Shown piece after piece: positions 26,152-34,820 of a stretch of DNA of 64,000 nucleotides. The position numbers and the translations under genes were made by a program. The notes beneath the pieces were generated by a model. The model was not told the origin of the DNA. It made no database searches and saw only the letters and a list, made by a program, of their open reading frames with translations. Positions within the stretch are counted from its first letter, which is position 1. Every line of letters begins with the position of its first letter. The stretch spans positions 2,023,501 through 2,087,500 of the forward strand of contig NZ_CP119421.1 in assembly GCF_030506305.1 (NCBI RefSeq), written 5' to 3'. The DNA comes from Porifericola rhodea. Lineage in GTDB: Bacteria; Bacteroidota; Bacteroidia; Cytophagales; Cyclobacteriaceae.

Positions 26152-27243
26152 ATGCAAAAAATTTATAAACTAACCTGTCTGCTCTTTATTTTCCTGTTTG
26201 TGTATGCTCAAGAGGCTGATGCACAGGATAGACGTAGAAAAAGACAATACCGTAGTCAGAACAGCCGAATGGCAAAATTTCGTGGAGACAAGCTGGTTTT
26301 CGCAAATGCCAAACAGTACCTTACCCTGGGTGTTTCCCTAAATGCCCTTAACTATTTTGGAGACATTGCTCCTAAAAGTAGTTTGTTAAGTACTGATATT
26401 GCCTTTACCAGACCTGGTATAGGTATTTCTTCCAGTGTAAGGTTAGGCTCTTCATTAGCAGTAAGAGCCGCTTTTATGTACGGAAGGCTGAGTAGTAACG
26501 ATTACGAAGTTTCAGATCCAAATGATGGTGACGCTATATATCGCTATGCACGGAATTTACAGTTCAGAAACAATATCAAAGAACTTTCTGTAGTTGGTAT
26601 TTACGATATATTTGAAAACCCCTACTCTGTTATCATGAGGTTAAACTTTACCCCTTATGTTTTTGCAGGTTTGGCGGCATTTCATCATAATCCTAAAGGC
26701 TTAGTGCCTGAGGAGTCTTATGTTTACGGAGAGGCCAGGAGTGTGCCTGAGGCTGGTGAGTGGGTAGCACTTAAAGACTTACAAACTGAAGGTAAGAGCT
26801 ATAGCAACTTTAGCTTTAGCGTGCCTGTAGGTGCCGGTGTTAGGTTTAGAGTAAATCAGGTACTAGACCTTGAAGCTGAATTCAACTATCGCTTTCTGTT
26901 TACCGATTATCTGGACGATGTTAGTACTGACTTCGTAGACAAAGGAACTTTAAGTAGTGAGTTAGCCAAAGTCATGTCAGATCGCTCTCTGGAGCAGGTT
27001 GAGGTAGTTTCTGGTGATAATAGATTTGATGCATTGGTAAACAGTGAAAAAGTAAACACCAGTAACTTACCTAGCTACACCGGTGCAGATGGGCAGACCT
27101 ATGTGCATTTACCCGGTTACGGACAAGCGGGAGCAAAAAGAGGAGACCCGAATGATAATGATATATTTGTAACAACTACCATCAGGGCAGTTTTTATGAT
27201 AGGTCCGAGCCCTTTCAAGAGGTCAGGGTTCAGACGCAGATAA
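26152..27243 (+). CDS. DUF6089-like outer-membrane beta-barrel protein (first of two)
   Basis: A 363-residue secreted protein. The chosen start is ATG 26152 (MQKIYKLTCLLFIFLF...ADAQ signal peptide); the TTG at 26125 would add nine residues before the signal peptide. The mature part opens with a basic stretch DRRRKRQYR, then alternating hydrophobic strands (YLTLGVSLNALNYFGDIAP; FTPYVFAGLAAFHHNPKG; FSVPVGAGVRFRVNQVLDLEAEFNYR) as in small outer-membrane barrels, resembling the DUF6089 family by position and the NYFGD motif. Function unknown; context suggests an envelope-assembly role. A terminator follows. Confidence 0.8.
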   Translation: MQKIYKLTCLLFIFLFVYAQEADAQDRRRKRQYRSQNSRMAKFRGDKLVFANAKQYLTLGVSLNALNYFGDIAPKSSLLSTDIAFTRPGIGISSSVRLGSSLAVRAAFMYGRLSSNDYEVSDPNDGDAIYRYARNLQFRNNIKELSVVGIYDIFENPYSVIMRLNFTPYVFAGLAAFHHNPKGLVPEESYVYGEARSVPEAGEWVALKDLQTEGKSYSNFSFSVPVGAGVRFRVNQVLDLEAEFNYRFLFTDYLDDVSTDFVDKGTLSSELAKVMSDRSLEQVEVVSGDNRFDALVNSEKVNTSNLPSYTGADGQTYVHLPGYGQAGAKRGDPNDNDIFVTTTIRAVFMIGPSPFKRSGFRRR

Positions 27244-27248
27244 ATTAC

Positions 27249-27277
27249 AAGGGCTACACTAAAATGTAGCCTTTTTT
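27249..27277 (+). terminator. Intrinsic terminator after the first DUF6089-like gene
   Basis: AAGGGCTACA pairs with TGTAGCCTTT (one G-T wobble) around loop CTAAAA, followed by a T run. It separates the pdxJ-side genes through nadK and the first barrel gene from the second barrel gene and uppS-bamA. Confidence 0.85.
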
Positions 27278-27382
27278 GCTATTTTACCTACCGCAGTATA
27301 CCAAATCTGTTTTTACCGAGTTATTAAAATAAATCAATTACTAAATAAATAAATTCACTTGTTTTACCCTGATCAGTTTGTG

Positions 27383-28075
27383 ATGCCGAATAAAAGTAAA
27401 TGTTGGGCAGGGCTATTAATTTTAATGTTTCTGCTTTGCGAAACATCCGCTTTTGCGCAAAAGAATGAGGTAGGTTTTGGTTTAGGGGCTTTCAACTATA
27501 CGGGGGACCTTGCTCGCCAAATCAAAGCAAAAAACTTTCAGCCAGGTCTAAATTTGCATTATAGAAGAAACATAAGTGATGCTGTTAGCCTGAGAGGTGG
27601 GTTTACCGGAGGCTGGCTATACGGAGATGATGAAACTCCATATGATGTTCAAGCTCAAATGAGAGATACCAGCTTTAGCAGAGGTGTAGTAGAACTCTCT
27701 GCGGTCATGGAGTACCACTTTTTGGACTATAAAGAAAACATTAATCTGCTTCGGTGGACTCCTTACTTCTTTATTGGAACAGGCGTAGCCTTTTTCAGCC
27801 GTTCTGAAGAAAGCACCGAAGAATACAGCAATGTGCAATTAGTAGTGCCTTTTGGAGTAGGCTTTAAGTATATTGTAAATCCCCGTTGGCAGTTAGCTAT
27901 TGAAGGTGGCGTAAGAAAAACTTTCTTTGATTATATAGATAATACTTCCGAAGGTGACCTGAGAGTAAAAGATTATCAATACGGCAATAAGTACGATAAC
28001 GATTGGTACTACTATGCCGGTGTTACCCTCAGTTATACCTTTTATACCATCCCTTGCCCCTATATGTTTAATTAG
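27383..28075 (+). CDS. DUF6089-like outer-membrane beta-barrel protein (second of two)
   Basis: A 230-residue secreted protein; start ATG 27383 gives a signal peptide ending near SAFAQ, whereas the frame's TTG at 27359 adds eight residues. The body begins EVGFGLGAFNYTGDL, parallel to NALNYFGD in the preceding protein, and continues in barrel-like strands (LHYRRNISDAVSLRGGFTGG; WTPYFFIGTGVAFFSRSEE; PFGVGFKYIVNPRWQLAIEGG). It is therefore a shorter paralogue of its neighbour. It lies upstream of uppS and bamA, after the terminator of the first copy, so it can be expressed separately. Function unknown. Confidence 0.8.
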   Translation: MPNKSKCWAGLLILMFLLCETSAFAQKNEVGFGLGAFNYTGDLARQIKAKNFQPGLNLHYRRNISDAVSLRGGFTGGWLYGDDETPYDVQAQMRDTSFSRGVVELSAVMEYHFLDYKENINLLRWTPYFFIGTGVAFFSRSEESTEEYSNVQLVVPFGVGFKYIVNPRWQLAIEGGVRKTFFDYIDNTSEGDLRVKDYQYGNKYDNDWYYYAGVTLSYTFYTIPCPYMFN

Positions 28076-28141
28076 GTTGGGCTTCCGTAGAAAAAAATAG
28101 TCCTATTTTGTAACTTGCAACCTAATTTGCATAGAGATCGC

Positions 28142-28879
28142 ATGAAAGATAAATTAGACCATAACAATTTGCCCGCGCATATTGCCGTTATAATGGACGG
28201 AAATGGCCGGTGGGCAAAGAAACAGGGGGCAGCGAGAGTGTTTGGACATCAGAATGCTATTGAAGCTGTGAGAGAAGTTACGGAAGGCTGTGCTGAACTG
28301 GGCGTAAAGTATCTTACTCTATATGCATTTTCTACTGAAAACTGGGGGCGCCCTAAAATTGAAGTTGAAGCCCTGATGCAGTTGCTGGTAACTACAATTA
28401 ACAGTGAAGTAGATACCCTGATGAAAAATAATGTAAGCTTAACGGCTATAGGTGACATTGATAGCCTGCCTGGCGACTGTAAGCAGAAATTAAAAGAAGC
28501 AATCGAACTTACCAGTGGCAATACAGGTTTAACTCTAATATTAGCGCTTAACTACAGCGGTCGCTGGGAGATATTGCAGGCAGCTAAACAAATGGCCGAA
28601 ATGGTAGAAAGCGGTAAGCTTGACGCTACCCAGGTAAGCCAGGAACTATGGGAAAGCCTGCTTAGCACTAAAAATATACCTGATCCAGAACTATTAATAC
28701 GTACCAGCGGAGAGATGCGGGTAAGCAACTTCCTGCTTTGGCAGATTGCCTATACTGAGCTCTATGTAACGCCGGTATTATGGCCCGACTTTAGAAGAGA
28801 ACATTTACACGAAGCTATACTTGCCTATCAACAAAGAGAGAGAAGATTTGGCAAAATCAGTGAGCAAGTGAAATCTTAG
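28142..28879 (+). CDS. uppS: Isoprenyl transferase (undecaprenyl diphosphate synthase family)
   Basis: A 245-residue cis-prenyltransferase starting at ATG 28142 (a TTG at 28115 is less likely). The active-site motif HIAVIMDGNGRWAKKQG holds catalytic D19 and the diphosphate-binding NGR; later conserved segments are LYAFSTENWGRP, LALNYSGRWEI and RTSGEMRVSNFLLWQ plus the ending WPDF. It elongates farnesyl diphosphate to the lipid carrier used for peptidoglycan and glycan export. It lies 8 bp before bamA, a pairing typical of the phylum. Confidence 0.97.
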   Translation: MKDKLDHNNLPAHIAVIMDGNGRWAKKQGAARVFGHQNAIEAVREVTEGCAELGVKYLTLYAFSTENWGRPKIEVEALMQLLVTTINSEVDTLMKNNVSLTAIGDIDSLPGDCKQKLKEAIELTSGNTGLTLILALNYSGRWEILQAAKQMAEMVESGKLDATQVSQELWESLLSTKNIPDPELLIRTSGEMRVSNFLLWQIAYTELYVTPVLWPDFRREHLHEAILAYQQRERRFGKISEQVKS

Positions 28880-28886
28880 CACTCAA

Positions 28887-31583
28887 ATGAAGAAACTACC
28901 TTTACTATTAACCGCAATATTCTACATCGCTGTAGAAACCATCGCGATAAACTCCGCAAGTGCTCAGATAGGTCTAGGAAGAAGAGGGAGGACTCAAGTT
29001 CAGCAAAGCCAGAATGTTGACTACACCGACCCAAAAGAGTACGAAATCGCTGAAATTTCTGTAGCTGGTGCTAAGGTGCTTAACGAGAATGCACTCATCT
29101 CGCTTTCAGGCCTGGAGGTTGGCGACAGAGTACTCATTCCCGGTCCGGAAATAAGTGATGCCATCAAAAAGCTGTGGAAGCAAAAAATACTGGGAGATAT
29201 AAGTATTTCTTATAGCAAAATAGAAGGTGACAAAATTCATCTGATCATTGAGCTCGCCGAAAAGCCCCGCCTCAGTAAAATTAACCTCAATGGTGTTAAC
29301 AGCAGCCAGGAAACTGAAATTACAGACGACCTCAAACTAATTCGCGGACAAATAGTAGACGATGCGCTAATAAATAGAGCAAAAAATACGGTGTCTAGCT
29401 TCTTTGTAGATAAAGGTTATCTGAATGTGGAGGTAGATGTAACACGGGAGATGGATACCTTACTAACCAACAACATGGTGCTCAACATCAATGTTGACAA
29501 AAAAGATAAGGTTAAAATCAAAAGGATCAACTTTATAGGTAATGATGTCTTCAGCGAAAAGAAGATTGAAGGCAAAATGAAGAATACTAATGAAAAAGTA
29601 CGCTTCACACTGGTTGAGGATTTAATTGACAGACTGGTACATTTCAGGTTTAAGAAAGCCTTTACTTTCCTTACCAAACAAAAAGATCCAGTTACCTTTC
29701 CAGAGGCTAAAGAGTATCTTGATGAGCATGTAAAGCTTAACTTTTTTAATGGCTCTAAATTTATTGAGGCAGACTATGAGGCTGATAAGCAGGCTATCAT
29801 AGATTTTTATAATTCTAAAGGTTACCGCGATGCTGCTATTGTTTCTGATAGTATATACCGCTCTGGTGAGAGTACCATTAATATAGACATTACCGTAGAC
29901 GAAGGACAGCGTTATTATTTCCGCGATATTATCTGGAGTGGAAACTATATATATGAAGACGAGGCGCTAGCCAGGGTACTGGGAATACAAAAGGGTGATG
30001 TATACGATCTGGAAAATCTGAATAAAAGGCTCAACTTTAACCCTACTGGTAATGATGTGAGCTCTTTATATATGGATAATGGTTACCTCTTCTTTAATGT
30101 ACAACCTGTAGAGGTAAGTGTAGAAGGAGACTCTATAGACGTAGAAATGCGTGTTTTTGAAGGTGAACAAGCTACCATTTCAAAAATCATTATTAAAGGT
30201 AACGATCGTACAAACGACCATGTAATTCGTCGTGAAATCCGTACAGTGCCTGGGCAAAAATTTAGCAGAAGTGATCTTATTCGTACGCAGCGTGAACTTT
30301 CTCAGTTAGGCTATTTTGATCCAGAGCAAATTGGTATCAACCCAATACCTAATCCTGCGGAAGGCACAGTAGATATAGAGTATAAGTTAGTAGAAAGACC
30401 TAGCGACCAGATAGAGCTGTCTGGAGGTTGGGGAGGTTACTACGGTTTTGTAGGAACACTTGGTTTGGTATTTAATAACTTCTCGGTAAGAAATATCCCT
30501 CATTTTGACCGCTGGCGTCCGCTTCCTGTAGGTGATGGACAAAAATTATCACTTAGAATACAGTCAAGTGGTAGAGTGTTCCAAAGCTACTCGGCTACTT
30601 TCTCTGAGCCTTGGCTGGGAGGTAAAAAACCTCAGAACCTGACTATTGGTTTGTCTCGCACCATTTCTAATCCGGGCGCAGCACGTTTTAGTTATTTTGG
30701 TAGCAGTTCTATTGAACAGTCAATTAAAATTACTAATGCCAGCATAGGTATAGGTAGAAGAGTAAAATGGCCGGATGACTTTTTTACTATTAGCAATACA
30801 GTACAGTTCCGCCAGTACGACTTGTTCAACTACAATTTAGGTATTGGTATCTCAAATGGTAGTTTCAATAATATTTCGTTATCCAATGTCATTGCCAGAA
30901 ATAGTATAGATAGTCCGATGTTCCCTCGTAGTGGTTCTTCTATTTCATTAGAAGCAAGCTTTACCCCTCCTTATTCGCTCTTCAAAGATCTGGATTATAG
31001 TACGATGGAACCCAACGAAAGATATAAATTCTTAGAGTATCATCGCTGGATGTTTGATGCCAAATATTATATGCCACTTGCCAATAATCTGGTGCTGAAT
31101 ATGAACATGCACTTTGGTTTGTTTGGCTCCTACGGGGCGGGTATCAACTCACCATTTGAACGCTTTACTATGGGTGGCGCGGGTATGGCAGGCCAACAGT
31201 TTATTGTGGCGCAGGAGCTGATAGGTTTAAGAGGTTACCCAGATAATAGAATAGAGCCCGAAGATCCTGAAACAGGTGTAGATGGTGGTATCGCTTACAA
31301 CAAATACTCGCTGGAGTTGCGTTACCTTATTTCTCCTAACCCCTCAGCTACTATATATGTACTAGGCTTTGTTGAAGGTGGTAACAACTTCTCAGAATAT
31401 AATAAGTACAACCCGTTTGATCTTTATAAATCTGCCGGTGTTGGTGCCCGTATTTTTATGCCTGCCTTTGGTTTGCTGGGAATTGACTGGGGTTATGGCT
31501 TCGACGAACTGGCTATACCTGGCCAGGAAGTTCGTCCTCCCGGACCGGAATTCCATTTCCGTATAGGACAACAAATCAGATAA
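28887..31583 (+). CDS. bamA: Outer membrane protein assembly factor BamA
   Basis: An 898-residue protein with signal peptide (to about residue 26), a series of POTRA domains (about 50-500; typical starts EIAEISVAGAKVLNENAL, PRLSKINLNGV, VKIKRINFIGNDVFSEKK, YYFRDIIWSGN, ATISKIIIKGNDRT) and a 16-strand surface-antigen barrel (about 510-898) ending in an aromatic-free Arg terminus HFRIGQQIR. The fourth position insertion (TFLTKQKDPVTFPEAKEYLD) and longer size than E. coli BamA (810) are usual in Bacteroidota. It inserts outer-membrane barrels. The two chaperone genes downstream serve the same pathway. Confidence 0.96.
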   Translation: MKKLPLLLTAIFYIAVETIAINSASAQIGLGRRGRTQVQQSQNVDYTDPKEYEIAEISVAGAKVLNENALISLSGLEVGDRVLIPGPEISDAIKKLWKQKILGDISISYSKIEGDKIHLIIELAEKPRLSKINLNGVNSSQETEITDDLKLIRGQIVDDALINRAKNTVSSFFVDKGYLNVEVDVTREMDTLLTNNMVLNINVDKKDKVKIKRINFIGNDVFSEKKIEGKMKNTNEKVRFTLVEDLIDRLVHFRFKKAFTFLTKQKDPVTFPEAKEYLDEHVKLNFFNGSKFIEADYEADKQAIIDFYNSKGYRDAAIVSDSIYRSGESTINIDITVDEGQRYYFRDIIWSGNYIYEDEALARVLGIQKGDVYDLENLNKRLNFNPTGNDVSSLYMDNGYLFFNVQPVEVSVEGDSIDVEMRVFEGEQATISKIIIKGNDRTNDHVIRREIRTVPGQKFSRSDLIRTQRELSQLGYFDPEQIGINPIPNPAEGTVDIEYKLVERPSDQIELSGGWGGYYGFVGTLGLVFNNFSVRNIPHFDRWRPLPVGDGQKLSLRIQSSGRVFQSYSATFSEPWLGGKKPQNLTIGLSRTISNPGAARFSYFGSSSIEQSIKITNASIGIGRRVKWPDDFFTISNTVQFRQYDLFNYNLGIGISNGSFNNISLSNVIARNSIDSPMFPRSGSSISLEASFTPPYSLFKDLDYSTMEPNERYKFLEYHRWMFDAKYYMPLANNLVLNMNMHFGLFGSYGAGINSPFERFTMGGAGMAGQQFIVAQELIGLRGYPDNRIEPEDPETGVDGGIAYNKYSLELRYLISPNPSATIYVLGFVEGGNNFSEYNKYNPFDLYKSAGVGARIFMPAFGLLGIDWGYGFDELAIPGQEVRPPGPEFHFRIGQQIR

Positions 31584-31627
31584 TTTACATAAAAGAATGT
31601 ATAAGGCACACCTTTTGATGTAATATT

Positions 31628-32188
31628 ATGGTGATTAAATACAAAAAAATATTCGGCTTACCGTTACTTTTAGTAACTTTGTGCGCCACTTTGATAAGCA
31701 ATTCTGCCAGTGCGCAGAAGTTTGGCTATATTAATTCTGATTTTGTGCTGGAAAAAATGCCGGAATATCAGGAGGCTCAGTCCCAGATAGATCAGTTGGC
31801 TGCCGAATGGCAAACTGAGATACAGGGCAAGCAGCAGGAAATTGATGAGATGTATAGCGAACTTAAGGCAGAAGAGGTATTGCTTACGGAAGAAATGCGT
31901 AAAGAGCGACTAGAAACTATCCATCAAATGGAAGGTAAGCTCAAAGAATATACCCAAAAGGTGTTTGGTTTTGAAGGTCTTTTCTACTTAAAAAAGAAAG
32001 AACTGATAAAACCAGTTCAGGATCAGGTGTTTGAAGCTGTAGAAAAAGTGGCGAATCAGCACAAACTTCAAATTGTATTTGATAAGTCTGGAGATATGGT
32101 GATGATTTATACCGACCCTATCCATGACTATACGGACTATGTTTTAGATGAATTAGGTTTAGGTGATTCGGAAGACGTAATAAGATAA
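31628..32188 (+). CDS. OmpH/Skp family periplasmic chaperone (first copy)
   Basis: A 186-residue protein with a signal peptide cut near SASAQ (residue 30), the OmpH opening FGYINSDFVLEKMPEYQEAQ, a long coiled-coil (about 55-135, rich in Glu, Gln and Lys) and the C-terminal strand region KLQIVFDKSGDMVMIYTD. Skp trimers hold unfolded barrel proteins in the periplasm for BamA, encoded just upstream (44 bp). The coiled-coil contains an extra segment GFEGLFYLKKKELI seen in the Bacteroidota version. Confidence 0.93.
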   Translation: MVIKYKKIFGLPLLLVTLCATLISNSASAQKFGYINSDFVLEKMPEYQEAQSQIDQLAAEWQTEIQGKQQEIDEMYSELKAEEVLLTEEMRKERLETIHQMEGKLKEYTQKVFGFEGLFYLKKKELIKPVQDQVFEAVEKVANQHKLQIVFDKSGDMVMIYTDPIHDYTDYVLDELGLGDSEDVIR

Positions 32189-32261
32189 GCGAAATACGAT
32201 CATTACTAGTTCTATCATTTGTATAATTGGTTTAGTAATTAATTGAATAAATAAAAATAGA

Positions 32262-32819
32262 ATGAAGCTTAAAACTCTATTTGTTAGCGCAGTACTAATG
32301 CTGTTCACTCTAGGTGTACAGGCACAGGATAACCTAAAAATCGGATATGTAGATACTGAGTATATCCTCACCCAAATGCCAGAGGCAAAACAGATTCAGT
32401 CAGAACTACAGGCCTACCAGCGTCAGTTGATGAACAAAATTAATGCTACTATGCAGGGTTTCCAGCAGCAATATCAGGAGTATCAGCAGGGCGCTGCTAC
32501 TATGACTGAGCAGGCTCGCCAAGAAAAAGAGCAAGAATTACAGGGCTTGCAACAGCAAATTCAGCAAGATCAGCAGGATGCCCAGCTTTCTCTTCAGCGC
32601 AAAGAAGCAGAACTTCTTGACCCTGTATACAAAAAAATTCAGTCTAATATTGATAAAGTAGCTGAGCAAAACGGATACACACATATATTCAGCTCAAACA
32701 TTGCAGGAAACCCTATACTGCTATATGTAAAAAATCAGGAAGACAATGATGTGTCTGATAAAGTGCTGGAGGCTATGGGCATTACCCCTACTCCTAGCAA
32801 TAGTCAGGGAAGCAACTAA
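32262..32819 (+). CDS. OmpH/Skp family periplasmic chaperone (second copy)
   Basis: A 185-residue paralogue of the preceding gene: signal peptide to about residue 22 (LGVQAQ), OmpH start KIGYVDTEYILTQMPEAKQI, and a coiled-coil arm that is strikingly Gln-rich (MQGFQQQYQEYQQG, LQGLQQQIQQDQQ). It ends with a short strand region HIFSSNIAGNPILLYV and a Pro/Ser/Asn tail. Tandem skp genes after bamA are standard in this phylum. A terminator follows 22 bp later, closing the uppS-bamA-skp unit. Confidence 0.93.
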   Translation: MKLKTLFVSAVLMLFTLGVQAQDNLKIGYVDTEYILTQMPEAKQIQSELQAYQRQLMNKINATMQGFQQQYQEYQQGAATMTEQARQEKEQELQGLQQQIQQDQQDAQLSLQRKEAELLDPVYKKIQSNIDKVAEQNGYTHIFSSNIAGNPILLYVKNQEDNDVSDKVLEAMGITPTPSNSQGSN

Positions 32820-32841
32820 AAATACCAGTACACAGTACGAG

Positions 32842-32869
32842 AAGCCGGGCCTATGGTCCGGCTTTTTTT
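32842..32869 (+). terminator. Intrinsic terminator after the second skp gene
   Basis: AAGCCGG (32842-32848) pairs with CCGGCTT (32858-32864), extendable inward through GCC/GGT, then T6. It marks the end of the envelope-assembly operon. Confidence 0.88.
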
Positions 32870-33181
32870 ATGACTAAACTTTGCATTAGTGGAGGCTAAG
32901 TAAAAGTACGTATCAATTAGAGAGATTGTAATTAGAGGATAATATTGCGCTTAGTTTTTAATTTTTTGTACTTAGCTTTATATTGAGTGTCAAATTTTTT
33001 GCGTAGAATGCGAGCCATACTGAGCTAACTGCAAATATTTGTATGCTGCTACTTTTGAGTAGGTAAGGAAGGTATCAGCTAAAAAATATTATGCAGTAGA
33101 GTCTACAGCATTTAATTTGTTAATTATCTCTTGAATTTGATAAATTGTAGTAAACCGTAAATAACCTAAACCTACACTCTA
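32870..33181. other. Non-coding spacer upstream of the MFS gene with a possible promoter
   Basis: No coding frame or RNA gene is evident in these 312 bp. Near its end, TTTG at 33116-33119 and TAAATTGT from 33141, 21 bp apart, resemble a -33/-7 pair with one T missing from the -7 box; this would give a leader of about 30 nt for the MFS gene. The rest is AT-rich sequence without clear repeats. Confidence 0.35.
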
Positions 33182-34435
33182 ATGAATGAAAATATCAATA
33201 AAAACGCTCTGTTCTTCGGGAGCTGTTTTGCCCTCATCACAACTGCTTTCTCTTTTTCAATAAGAGCAGGTATACTTCCTGAATTAGGAAATGAATTTGG
33301 CCTTACTGCTGAACAACTAGGTTTTATCAACTCTATGTGGTTTTTGGGATTCCCTATCTCAATGATTATCGGAGGTTTGGTATATCATACCTTTGGTCCT
33401 AAAAACATCATGACAGTAGCCTTCATCTCTCATACATTGGGTATCATCTTAACCATTTATGCAGGAGGTTATACAGGCTTACTCGTTTCTACCTTATTTA
33501 TTGGATTTGGTAATGGCTGTACCGAAGCTGCCTGTAATCCATTAATTGCAGATATGTATTCGGGTGTAACCATGAATAAGATGCTCAACCGCTTTCATAT
33601 GTGGTTTCCAGGCGGTATAGTACTAGGGTCGCTGCTTTCTAAATTTATGACAGATTTTGGTATGGGTTGGGAGATGCAAATGTGGGTAATTATGATCCCT
33701 ACAGTAATATATGCAGTATTGTTCTTTGGTAAAGTATTCCCTAAACCACAAGTAGAAGGCGCTACCTCATTAAAGGAAAACTTTAAAGCAATGCTTACCC
33801 CCGTTTATCTTTTCCTGTTTGTGTGTATGTCTTTAACTGCGATATCTGAATTTGGTCCACAGCAGTGGGTAAATATTATTATGAGTAGTAGTGGAGCTGA
33901 GCCGATGATCATACTGGCACTTACTACAGGTATGATGGCAGTAGGTAGGTTCTTCGCAGGCCCTGTAGTAGGTAAACTTGGTCAAACAGGTGTTTTGCTG
34001 GGTTCCGCTATTATAGCAACTATTGGTGTATATATGTTTAGTGTAGTTACGGGGCCTTTGGCATATGTAGCGGCAATAGTTTTTGCTTTAGGTGTATGCT
34101 ACTTCTGGCCAGTAATGGTAGGTGCTGTTGCACAGCGAGTACCATTGAGTAGTGCATTAGGTATGTCTGTAATTGGTGGGGTGGGAATGTTCTCTACATC
34201 CATATGGCAGCCTATCATCGGAAGCTGGATAGATAGTTCACGTGCTGAGTACGTAGCGGAAGGCCTTACAGGAAATGCTCTTGAACTGGCTGCCGGACAA
34301 GAGACTCTGGAGAAAATGATCACCTTCCCAGCTATACTAATCGTATTATTCACTATCTTCTTCTTCTGGCAGAAAAATTCCAAGAAAAAAGATAAGGTGC
34401 CTACTGAAGTAAGTTCATTAGAGCCTAGCGCATAA
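33182..34435 (+). CDS. MFS transporter, probably a sugar permease
   Basis: A 417-residue protein with about 12 membrane helices. The first half holds SMWFLGFPISMIIGGLVYHTFGPKN, the loop 2-3 region of the major facilitator superfamily, and GFGNGCTEAACNPLIADMY with a charged/polar signature resembling the fucose-galactose-glucose:H+ symporter (FHS) branch. The second half contains GMMAVGRFFAGPVVGKLGQ, the repeated motif. The C terminus is charged and cytoplasmic. It stands alone between two terminators, 385 bp ahead of susC, so it may import the monosaccharide released by the following locus (inference). Substrate unproven. Confidence 0.88.
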   Translation: MNENINKNALFFGSCFALITTAFSFSIRAGILPELGNEFGLTAEQLGFINSMWFLGFPISMIIGGLVYHTFGPKNIMTVAFISHTLGIILTIYAGGYTGLLVSTLFIGFGNGCTEAACNPLIADMYSGVTMNKMLNRFHMWFPGGIVLGSLLSKFMTDFGMGWEMQMWVIMIPTVIYAVLFFGKVFPKPQVEGATSLKENFKAMLTPVYLFLFVCMSLTAISEFGPQQWVNIIMSSSGAEPMIILALTTGMMAVGRFFAGPVVGKLGQTGVLLGSAIIATIGVYMFSVVTGPLAYVAAIVFALGVCYFWPVMVGAVAQRVPLSSALGMSVIGGVGMFSTSIWQPIIGSWIDSSRAEYVAEGLTGNALELAAGQETLEKMITFPAILIVLFTIFFFWQKNSKKKDKVPTEVSSLEPSA

Positions 34436-34465
34436 AATCCAGAATTTTAAAATAAGGTATTAATT

Positions 34466-34492
34466 AAGCAGCCCTAAAAGGGCTGCTTTTTT
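34466..34492 (+). terminator. Intrinsic terminator after the MFS gene
   Basis: AAGCAGCCC and GGGCTGCTT form a perfect 9-bp stem (34466-34474 with 34480-34488) with loop TAAAA, followed by a T run. It isolates the transporter from the SusC operon. Confidence 0.92.
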
Positions 34493-34820
34493 TATGTAAT
34501 AAATGCAGAACTAAAGAAGTATTAACAATTCATCATAGAAGTTGAAATGCTGAATGATTAATAAATTTTTTAAAATAGGGTTGATTTTATTGTCATAATA
34601 CGATTCTTTCAGTAATATTAACGTTAGCGTGAAAACTGTCTAATGAGAAGGCTGAAAAGGATGATTGTCTTTCTTGCAAGGAAAAGGTCAAAACGTTAAG
34701 TTTTTTAAATAAAAATTAACCTTTTACTCTTCTTCAAAAGCAAAAAATGACAAGATTCTTAAAAGTCGTCAAAAGTAGGTAGTACTGAATTTCACTATTA
34801 ATCAACATAATAAAACAACT
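34493..34820. other. Long leader region upstream of susC
   Basis: These 328 bp have no coding frame. TTG at 34674-34676 and TAAGTTTT at 34697-34704, 20 bp apart, fit the Bacteroidota -33/-7 promoter with one mismatch, which would leave an untranslated leader of roughly 110 nt before susC. No sigma/anti-sigma pair or hybrid two-component regulator gene is adjacent, so control of the SusC/SusD genes is encoded elsewhere. Confidence 0.35.
34674..34704 (+). promoter_or_regulatory. Candidate promoter of the susC-susD operon
   Basis: TTG, a 20-bp spacer and TAAGTTTT (consensus TAnnTTTG with the last base changed). It has the best -33/-7 spacing seen upstream of the accessory locus. Confidence 0.35.
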
